Source: Amnimonas aquatica
GTDB taxonomy: Bacteria > Pseudomonadota > Gammaproteobacteria > Pseudomonadales > Moraxellaceae
DNA length: 8,839 nt
Direction: 5' to 3'
Assembly: GCF_002943415.1 (NCBI RefSeq)
Contig: NZ_PTQZ01000055.1
Location: forward strand, 1 to 8,839
Shown: piece after piece, positions 1-8,839 of the stretch
Numbering within the stretch: position 1 is the first letter of the stretch
Layout of the letters: each line of letters starts with the position of its first letter
Translations under genes and position numbers: made by a program
The notes under the pieces: generated by a model
Database searches by the model: none
What the model saw: only the letters and a program-made list of their open reading frames with translations
Told to the model about the DNA's origin: nothing

Positions 1-9
1 CGCCAGCGC

Positions 10-113
10 CGACTGAGCCCTGAAAAATGTTTTCCGAATAAGCGACACAATAGCTAATGGCCTCTAGCTGCTGGCAGCAAATATAAATACTGACCAATTT
101 TCGGGCTCAGTCG
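10..113. repeat. AT-richer patch bounded by an imperfect 16-bp inverted repeat
   Basis: The left arm (10-26) and right arm (98-113) are reverse complements over 11 bp (C plus GACTGAGCCC against GGGCTCAGTC plus G). After a single unpaired T at 21 they pair over 5 more (GAAAA against TTTTC). The 71 bases between the arms contain smaller pairings: GAAAA/TTTTC at 22-34 and AGCTA/TAGCT at 52-69. Positions 1-133 are about 47% GC by hand count, well below the adjacent genes, and no gene is visible in them. The right arm ends 20 bp beyond the cysG stop codon, so a cysG transcript that reads through would fold it. Possible identities are a miniature inverted-repeat element, an intergenic palindromic repeat or a long-range transcript stem. 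I see no clear target-site duplication, and nothing here identifies a family. Confidence 0.6.
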
Positions 114-133
114 CAGAAAATACGGTTCAACGT

Positions 134-1513
134 TTACGCCCCAAACCAGCTCAACCGCTCCCGCAACCGCACCACCTCCCCCACGATGATCAGCGTCGGC
201 GCCGGCAGCGGCCGGCCGGCCAGCTTTTCGACGATGTCGCCCAGCGTGCCGGTCAGCACCTGCTGCTGCGGGGTCGTGCCCTTGGAGATCATGGCCACCG
301 GCGTGGCCTCGGTGAGGCCGTGGCGCAGCAGCTGCTCGCGGATCGGCCCGAGGCTGACCAGGCCCATGTACAGCACCAGGGTCTGGTTGGGGTGCACCAG
401 CTCTTCCCAGGGCAGGTCCGGCGTGCCGTCCTTAAGGTGGCCGGTGACGAAACGCACCGACTGCGCGTGGTCGCGGTGGGTCAGCGGAATGCCGGCGTAG
501 GCGGCGCAGCCGCTGGCGGCGGTGATGCCGGGCACGACCTGGAACGGCACGCCGGCATCCGCCAGCTCCTCGATTTCCTCGCCGCCACGCCCGAAGATGA
601 ACGGGTCACCGCCCTTGAGCCGGCACACGCGCTTGCCTTCCTTCGCCAGCCGCACCAGCAGCGCGTTGATGCTCTCCTGCGGCAGCGCGTGGTCCGCCCT
701 CGCCTTGCCGACGTAGATGCGCTCGGCGTCGCGCCGGCACATGTCGAGAATCGGCGGCGACACCAAGCGGTCGTAGACCACGACATCGGCCTGCTGCATC
801 AGCCGCAGCGCCTTGAAGGTGAGCAGGTCGGGGTCGCCGGGGCCGGCACCGACCAGGTAGACCTCGCCCGCCGGCGGCTGCTCGGGGTTTTCCAGTGCCT
901 GCGCCAGTTGCGCGCGGGCTTCCTGGTCACGGCCGGCGAACACCAGCTCCGGCAGCGCGCCGGCGAGCTGGCGCTCCCAGAACGCGCGCCGCGCCGGCAC
1001 GTCCGGGAAGGCGGTCTTGGCCTCGCGGCGGAAACTGCCCAGCAGCGTCGCCAGGCGGCCGTAGGCAGCGGGAATGGTCGACTCCAGCTGGCTGCGCAGC
1101 AGGCGCGCCAGCACCGGCGACTCGCCATTGCTGGACACGCTGATCAGCAGCGGCGAACGGTCGACAATGGCGGGAAAGATGACCGTGCACAGGTCCGGCG
1201 CGTCCACCACGTTGACCGGAATGCGGCGCGCGCGGCAGGCGGCGGAAACGCGGGCATTGAGGTCGGCGTCATCGGTGGCGGCGATCACCAGCACGGCATC
1301 GGCGATGTCGCCCTCGGCCCAGGCACGGGCCAGCACGCCGCCCTGCCCGGCCTCGACTTCGGCGCGCAGGACGGGCAGCACCTCGGGCGCGACCACGGTG
1401 ACGCGGGCGCCGGCGCGCAGCAGCAGCGCGATCTTGCGCGAGGCGATCTCGCCGCCGCCGACCACCAGGCAGGGCTCGCCATCGAGCCGGAATCCCAGCG
1501 GCAGCGTGTGCAT
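134..1513 (-). CDS. cysG: Siroheme synthase (trifunctional CysG)
   Basis: This 459-residue protein makes siroheme, the cofactor of sulfite and nitrite reductases, from uroporphyrinogen III. It does so by two SAM-dependent methylations, NAD-dependent oxidation and iron chelation in the cytoplasm. The N-terminal part (about 1-215) is the precorrin-2 dehydrogenase/ferrochelatase, with the NAD-binding run [11 protein letters not shown] at 17-27. Asp104 (NVVD) and Ser128 (VSSNGESP) align with the catalytic Asp and phosphorylatable Ser of the Salmonella enzyme at the same numbers. The C-terminal part (about 216-459) is the uroporphyrinogen-III methyltransferase, with [12 protein letters not shown] at 221-232, Asp248, Lys270 and [14 protein letters not shown] at 300-313. 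Length matches E. coli CysG (457). I chose the ATG at 1513 because homology begins there and an AGGA lies 7 bases upstream; the open frame continues further upstream but overlaps serS. It follows serS after a 20-bp gap and is probably co-transcribed. No domain looks broken. Confidence 0.97.
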   Translation of the reverse strand: MHTLPLGFRLDGEPCLVVGGGEIASRKIALLLRAGARVTVVAPEVLPVLRAEVEAGQGGVLARAWAEGDIADAVLVIAATDDADLNARVSAACRARRIPVNVVDAPDLCTVIFPAIVDRSPLLISVSSNGESPVLARLLRSQLESTIPAAYGRLATLLGSFRREAKTAFPDVPARRAFWERQLAGALPELVFAGRDQEARAQLAQALENPEQPPAGEVYLVGAGPGDPDLLTFKALRLMQQADVVVYDRLVSPPILDMCRRDAERIYVGKARADHALPQESINALLVRLAKEGKRVCRLKGGDPFIFGRGGEEIEELADAGVPFQVVPGITAASGCAAYAGIPLTHRDHAQSVRFVTGHLKDGTPDLPWEELVHPNQTLVLYMGLVSLGPIREQLLRHGLTEATPVAMISKGTTPQQQVLTGTLGDIVEKLAGRPLPAPTLIIVGEVVRLRERLSWFGA

Positions 1514-1533
1514 GGTCGCGTCCTGTCCGTGCG

Positions 1534-4291
<2,758 letters not shown>

Positions 4292-4312
4292 GCGGCCGCC
4301 TGCGCGTCATGG

Positions 4313-5002
4313 TCACTCCCGGATGATGTCGGTGCCGGCCGGCGGGACCAGCTTGAACAGGCTGTCGGCCAGCTTGCCGTTGCGCTTGACGCGGAAGAAC
4401 TCGATGCTGGTCTTCTGGCCCAGGCTGTCATCGAGCTTCATGGCGAAGGGCTCGTCGCCCTTGAACTGCAGGGTGACGCCGGCGAACACGGCATCTTTCG
4501 CCTTCGGCGTCAGCGTGAATTCGGTCAGCGCGCCGTTCTGCCGGCGGCTGATGGCGAACTGCTGGCGCAGGCCGCTGACATCGCCGCTGAACAGCAGCGC
4601 CGGAGTCTGCGCCCACTCGTCGCCGAGCGGGCGGATGGTCATCTGCTGCAGGTCCGGATCGTGGATGCGGATGTCCTTGCCGTCGGCGACGATGAGCTGC
4701 TGGTACGGCTGACGCACCTCCCAGCGGAACAGCCCGGGCTTGCGCGCGCTCAGGGTGCCGGTCACCACCTGCGGCTGGCGGCCGCCGGACAGCTGGCTGG
4801 TCTGGGTGAAGTCGGCCTGCACCGAGGTCATGGCCTTCAGGCGCTGCGCCAGCTCGGTGCCGGCGGCGCTGTCATCGGCCGCGGCGGCCGGCTTCGCGGG
4901 CGCGGGCTTCACGGCCACGTCGGCGGCCGACAGCGGTGCCGACGCGAGCAGTCCGGCCAGGGACAGGGTCAGCGTGGCCAGCAGTGTGTTCTTGCCCGGC
5001 AT
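4313..5002 (-). CDS. lolA: Outer-membrane lipoprotein carrier protein LolA
   Basis: A 229-residue periplasmic chaperone that takes lipoproteins from the inner-membrane LolCDE transporter and delivers them to LolB on the outer membrane. Residues 1-26 form a signal peptide: Lys4, hydrophobic core from about Leu7 to Leu19, and cleavage expected after LSA at 26 or the next Ala. A short low-complexity Ala/Pro/Lys linker follows (about 28-48), which many LolA proteins lack. The mature fold begins near ELAQRLKAMTSVQADFTQ. The family segment PGLFRWEVRQPYQQLIVADG aligns with PNLFNWHMTQP...ILVSDG of E. coli. The start at 5002 is supported by GAGGAG 9 bases upstream (5012-5017), a site that overlaps the ftsK stop codon. 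It sits in the usual ftsK-lolA-rarA order. Confidence 0.95.
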   Translation of the reverse strand: MPGKNTLLATLTLSLAGLLASAPLSAADVAVKPAPAKPAAAADDSAAGTELAQRLKAMTSVQADFTQTSQLSGGRQPQVVTGTLSARKPGLFRWEVRQPYQQLIVADGKDIRIHDPDLQQMTIRPLGDEWAQTPALLFSGDVSGLRQQFAISRRQNGALTEFTLTPKAKDAVFAGVTLQFKGDEPFAMKLDDSLGQKTSIEFFRVKRNGKLADSLFKLVPPAGTDIIRE

Positions 5003-5011
5003 GTCGGGTCT

Positions 5012-5017
5012 CTCCTC
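5012..5017 (-). promoter_or_regulatory. Ribosome binding site of lolA overlapping the ftsK stop
   Basis: GAGGAG on the minus strand lies 9 bases before the lolA ATG. Its first two bases are shared with the ftsK TGA (5018-5016). Ribosomes finishing ftsK would therefore sit directly on the lolA initiation region, which suggests translational coupling or reinitiation. Confidence 0.7.
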
Positions 5018-7439
5018 AATCGCGATGGGGTACCACGACTTCGCGCTGGCCGTTGCTCTGCATCGGGGTCACCACGCCGGCGTTTTCCATGGCCTCGATC
5101 AGGCGCGCCGCGCGGTTGTAGCCGATCTTGAACTTGCGCTGGACGAACGAGATCGACGGACGCCGCGTCTCCAGCACGAAAGCCACCGCTTCATCGTAGA
5201 GCGCGTCCTGCTCCGGGTCGCCGCCGACATCGTCGAAGCCGCCGAAACCGCCGCCCTTGCCGGCGCTGTCGCTGTCCATGCTGCCTTCGAGGATGTCGTC
5301 GATGTAGTCCGGCTCGCCACGGGCGCGCCAGTCACCACAAACGCGGTGCACCTCGTCGTCGCTGACAAAGGCGCCATGGACGCGCTCGGTCAGGCTGGTG
5401 CCCGGCGGCAGGAACAGCATGTCGCCATGGCCGAGCAGCATTTCCGCGCCGCCCTGGTCGAGGATCGTGCGCGAGTCGATGCGCGACGACACCTGGAAGG
5501 CGATGCGGGTGGGCACGTTGGCCTTGATCAGGCCGGTGATGACATCCACCGAGGGACGCTGCGTCGCCAGCACGAGGTGGATGCCGGCGGCGCGCGCCTT
5601 CTGCGCGATGCGGGCGATCAGCTCCTCCACCTTCTTGCCGACGATCATGATCATGTCGGCGAATTCGTCGATGATGACCACGATGAACGGCAGCTTGCCG
5701 AGGTCGGACGCCTCTTCCTCGAACACGTTCTCGCCCGGCTTCCACAGCGGGTCCTTGATCGGCTCGCCGGCGGCGATGGCATCCGCCACCTTCTTGTTGT
5801 AGCCGTCGAGGTTGCGCACGCCGAGCTTGGACATGAGCTTGTAGCGCCGCTCCATTTCCGCCACGCACCAGCGCAGCGCGTTGGCGGCATCCTTCATGTC
5901 GGTGACCACCGGCGTCAGCAGGTGCGGAATCTTGTCGTAGACCGACAGCTCCAGCATCTTGGGGTCGATCATGATCAGGCGCAGTTCGGCCGGCGTGGCC
6001 TTGAACAGCATGGACAGGATCATGGCGTTGACGCCCACCGACTTGCCCGAACCGGTGGTGCCGGCGACCAGCAGGTGGGGCATGCGCGCCAGGTCGGCGA
6101 CGATGGGGTTGCCGGCGATGTCCTTGCCCAGCGCCAGCGTCAGCGGGCTGGCCTTGGACTCGAAGGCGTGCGAAGTCAGGATCTCCGACAGGCGCACCAT
6201 TTCGCGGTCCTGGTTCGGCACCTCGATGCCGACCACCGACTTGCCGGGAATGACCTCGACCACGCGCACCGAGACCATGGCCATGGCGCGCGCCAGGTCC
6301 TTGGCGATGTTGGTGATGCGCGCGACCTTGACGCCGGGCGCGGGCTGGATCTCGAAACGGGTGATGACCGGGCCGGGCTGCACCGCCACCACCTCGGCAT
6401 CGACATTGAATTCCTTGAGCTTGATCTCGAGCAGGCGCGACATGCCTTCCAGCGCCTCGGCGCTGTAGCCCTTCTTGCCGCGGGCATCGGCCGGGTCCAG
6501 CAGGTCCATGGACGGCAGCGTGCCCTCGCCCGGCGGCGGCGCGAACAGCTGGCGCTGGGCATCGGTCTTCTTCGCCGGCTTCACTTCCGCCAGCGGCTGG
6601 ATGGTGATTTCCGGACGCGTGCGCGGCGTGTCCAGCGGCACCGCGTGGGTCTCGGGCTTGGGCTTGATCACCGGCTTCACCACCTGCACCGGACTCAGCA
6701 CCGGCTCCACGCGCGAGGCGCCGGCACCCGGGCCGCCGCTGCCGTGGCCACTGGCGGTCGCCGGGCTGCGCGCGGCCGGCAGGCGGTCGCGCTGCTCCTT
6801 CACGGCATCCTTCATCTGACCGAAGCCGCGGCCGAGCAGCGGCAGCACGCGCTGCCAGAGCACGCGGCCCAGCCACCACAGGGTCTGCCCCAGGCGGTCC
6901 ATGAGGCGCAGCCAGGACAGGCCGGAGGCCAGCGTCACCGACACCAGGAAGATGGCGAGCAGGATGATGCTGCTGCCGATCAGGCCGGTGGCCTTCCACA
7001 TGGCGCCGCCCAGCGCCTGGCCGAGCACGCCGCCGGCGGCGTTGTCGAGGCCGAAGCCCGGCATGACCTTGTGCAGGTGCAGCAGCGAGGCCAGCGCCAG
7101 CAGCGCCAGCAGCCAGGCCAGCGCCTGCGGCAGGCCGCGCAGCGCGCCCACCGGGTAGCGCCAGAGCAGCAGCACGCGCCAGAGCAGCAGCAGCGGCACG
7201 ACGTAGGCCAGCGGCCCGAGCAGGAAGCCGAGCAGGTCGGCCAGCCAGGCGCCGGCGACGCCGCCGGCATTGTGGATCTCGCCATCGCCGACCTGGGTCC
7301 AGGCGCTGTCGCCGGCCTTGCGCGACAGCAGCGACAGCAGCATGAAGCCGGCCAGCGCCAGCCAGAGGGCGGCGCGGACCTCGCGGCGTCCCAGCGTCTG
7401 CGCCACGGCATTTCCGGTTGAAGATTCAGGCACGGACAC
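5016..7439 (-). CDS. ftsK: DNA translocase FtsK
   Basis: An inner-membrane, septum-located motor that pumps DNA during division and activates XerCD recombination at dif. The N-terminus has about four membrane segments (roughly 23-38, 66-92, 106-120 and 153-172). A Pro/Ala/Arg-rich linker follows (about 183-320), much shorter than in E. coli, so total length is 807 rather than about 1,330. The motor carries Walker A GTTGSGKS (460-467), Walker B VVIIDE ending at Asp591-Glu592, and [21 protein letters not shown] from 625. The last 60 or so residues are the winged-helix gamma domain ([24 protein letters not shown]) that reads KOPS and touches XerD. I chose GTG at 7439 because AGGA lies 8 bases upstream and the likely promoter -10 box (7478-7483) is only about 39 bases away. 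The ATG at 7490 (824 residues) lies upstream of that promoter's expected transcript. The frame stays open to 7577, overlapping trxB. Confidence 0.96.
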   Translation of the reverse strand: MSVPESSTGNAVAQTLGRREVRAALWLALAGFMLLSLLSRKAGDSAWTQVGDGEIHNAGGVAGAWLADLLGFLLGPLAYVVPLLLLWRVLLLWRYPVGALRGLPQALAWLLALLALASLLHLHKVMPGFGLDNAAGGVLGQALGGAMWKATGLIGSSIILLAIFLVSVTLASGLSWLRLMDRLGQTLWWLGRVLWQRVLPLLGRGFGQMKDAVKEQRDRLPAARSPATASGHGSGGPGAGASRVEPVLSPVQVVKPVIKPKPETHAVPLDTPRTRPEITIQPLAEVKPAKKTDAQRQLFAPPPGEGTLPSMDLLDPADARGKKGYSAEALEGMSRLLEIKLKEFNVDAEVVAVQPGPVITRFEIQPAPGVKVARITNIAKDLARAMAMVSVRVVEVIPGKSVVGIEVPNQDREMVRLSEILTSHAFESKASPLTLALGKDIAGNPIVADLARMPHLLVAGTTGSGKSVGVNAMILSMLFKATPAELRLIMIDPKMLELSVYDKIPHLLTPVVTDMKDAANALRWCVAEMERRYKLMSKLGVRNLDGYNKKVADAIAAGEPIKDPLWKPGENVFEEEASDLGKLPFIVVIIDEFADMIMIVGKKVEELIARIAQKARAAGIHLVLATQRPSVDVITGLIKANVPTRIAFQVSSRIDSRTILDQGGAEMLLGHGDMLFLPPGTSLTERVHGAFVSDDEVHRVCGDWRARGEPDYIDDILEGSMDSDSAGKGGGFGGFDDVGGDPEQDALYDEAVAFVLETRRPSISFVQRKFKIGYNRAARLIEAMENAGVVTPMQSNGQREVVVPHRD

Positions 7440-7477
7440 GCGTTTTTTCCTGTTCACTGAGCGACTTGCAATCCGCC

Positions 7478-7506
7478 ATTGTAACGGCATGACATCAAGA
7501 TGCCAT
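7478..7506 (-). promoter_or_regulatory. Candidate sigma70 promoter of ftsK
   Basis: On the minus strand the -10 box is TACAAT (7483-7478, 5 of 6 to consensus) and the -35 is ATGGCA (7506-7501, 4 of 6), with a 17-bp spacer. Expected transcription starts near 7471, giving a leader of about 30 bases before the proposed GTG. It overlaps the trxB promoter. Confidence 0.5.
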
Positions 7507-7519
7507 GCTCCGCTATACT
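7489..7519 (+). promoter_or_regulatory. Candidate sigma70 promoter of trxB
   Basis: The -35 is ATGACA (7489-7494, 5 of 6) and the -10 is TATACT (7514-7519, 5 of 6), separated by a rather long 19-bp spacer. Transcription would start near 7526, giving a leader of about 50 bases. That leader holds a small hairpin, GGCAG-CCCC-CTGCC (7542-7555), just before the ribosome site GGAG (7567-7570). Confidence 0.55.
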
Positions 7520-7536
7520 GGCCGCCTGACTTTTGA

Positions 7537-8544
<1,008 letters not shown>

Positions 8545-8545
8545 A

Positions 8546-8573
8546 CACGGGCGGTCACTGACCCGCGCCCGTG
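8546..8573 (+). promoter_or_regulatory. Hairpin between trxB and aat covering the aat start codon
   Basis: CACGGGCG (8546-8553) is the exact reverse complement of CGCCCGTG (8566-8573). The stem extends with GTC (8554-8556) against GAC (8560-8562), leaving an ACT loop and a three-base bulge (8563-8565). It begins 2 bases after the trxB stop, and its 3' end is the aat GTG. No T-run follows, so a translational role is more likely than an intrinsic terminator. Confidence 0.5.
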
Positions 8574-8839
8574 GCGACCCTGCTGCCCTGGCTGGAGGCG
8601 GATGACGCCTTCCCGGATCCGCGCGACGCGCTGGCGGATCCGCCGGGGCTGCTGGCCGCAGGTGGCGACCTCTCCCCCGGCCGCCTGCTCACGGCCTACC
8701 GCGCCGGCATCTTCCCCTGGTTCAGCGACGACCAGCCCATCCTCTGGTGGTCGCCGGACCCGCGCTGCGTGATCGCGCCGGATGACTTCCGGCCCTCGCG
8801 CAGCCTGCGTCAGCAGCTGCGGCGCGGCGGCTGGCAATT
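8571..8839 (+). CDS. aat: Leucyl/phenylalanyl-tRNA-protein transferase, 3' end outside the window
   Basis: This enzyme transfers Leu or Phe from aminoacyl-tRNA to proteins with N-terminal Lys or Arg, marking them for ClpS-ClpAP degradation (N-end rule) in the cytoplasm. Only the first 89 codons and part of the next are present. The visible residues are strongly diagnostic: [12 protein letters not shown] at 6-17, [26 protein letters not shown] at about 26-51 and [10 protein letters not shown] soon after, the last two matching E. coli GLLALGGDLSP...GIFPWF and [10 protein letters not shown]. The start must be the GTG at 8571: the frame has a TGA at 8559, and no other usual start codon lies near the N-terminus. 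No Shine-Dalgarno sequence is visible, and the GTG sits inside a stem, so expression may depend on trxB translation. The aat-trxB pairing next to ftsK is conserved in pseudomonads. Confidence 0.95.
   Translation, partial: MATLLPWLEADDAFPDPRDALADPPGLLAAGGDLSPGRLLTAYRAGIFPWFSDDQPILWWSPDPRCVIAPDDFRPSRSLRQQLRRGGWQ

Noticed and set aside
81..90. TATAAAT as a plus-strand promoter -10 box
   Set aside because: No -35 box at suitable spacing (59-64 is GGCCTC) and no plus-strand gene downstream.
10..131. Integron attC site
   Set aside because: Size and imperfect palindromy fit, but the arm ends lack the RYYYAAC/GTTRRRY core pair. A lone GTTCAAC at 125-131 lies outside the palindrome, and no integrase or cassette is present.
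7086..7120. Tandem repeat of GCCAGCAGC-like units
   Set aside because: It encodes an Ala/Leu-rich membrane segment of FtsK; the repetition follows from a narrow codon choice and is not a separate element.
4740..7421. An 893-codon open frame on the plus strand opposite ftsK and part of lolA
   Set aside because: It runs antisense to clear FtsK and LolA motifs. Its translation is dominated by His, Arg, Gln, Ala, Gly and Asp in a pattern that mirrors GC-rich third codon positions, and it has no recognisable domain.

Overview
This window is a stretch of conserved core chromosome from a high-GC gammaproteobacterium. The GC content, strong G/C preference at third codon positions and protein families all fit. 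The gene order aat-trxB<>ftsK-lolA-rarA-serS-cysG matches what is known for Pseudomonas and relatives. In E. coli ftsK-lolA-rarA-serS is likewise contiguous, with trxB nearby. I cannot name the genus; a pseudomonad-, xanthomonad- or Sinobacteraceae-like lineage would all fit. I see no phage, transposase, CRISPR array, rRNA or tRNA gene.

Layout. Positions 1-133 hold no gene but contain an AT-richer patch (about 47% GC by hand count) bounded by a 16-bp inverted repeat with one bulged base. From 134 to 7439 five genes run on the minus strand, transcribed right to left: ftsK (DNA translocase), lolA (periplasmic lipoprotein carrier), rarA (AAA+ fork-maintenance ATPase), serS (seryl-tRNA synthetase) and cysG (siroheme synthase). 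ftsK-lolA-rarA are packed with 13- and 21-bp gaps and look like one operon. A 163-bp gap then carries a weak terminator candidate and a -10-like box, so serS-cysG (20-bp gap) may be a second unit. On the plus strand, trxB (thioredoxin reductase) and the start of aat (leucyl/phenylalanyl-tRNA-protein transferase, cut by the window edge) form a divergent unit. The 136-bp region between ftsK and trxB contains two candidate sigma70 promoters that overlap back to back.

How the genes work together. They are housekeeping genes rather than one pathway: chromosome segregation and division (ftsK), fork repair (rarA), envelope lipoprotein sorting (lolA), translation (serS), sulfite/nitrite-reductase cofactor supply (cysG), thiol redox (trxB) and N-end-rule protein tagging (aat).

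The observations most worth a second look are regulatory or structural: the palindrome-bounded patch beyond cysG, a hairpin that buries the aat GTG start directly after the trxB stop, the overlapping divergent promoters, and a one-strand-only set of KOPS-like octamers. I found no convincing new biological system here.
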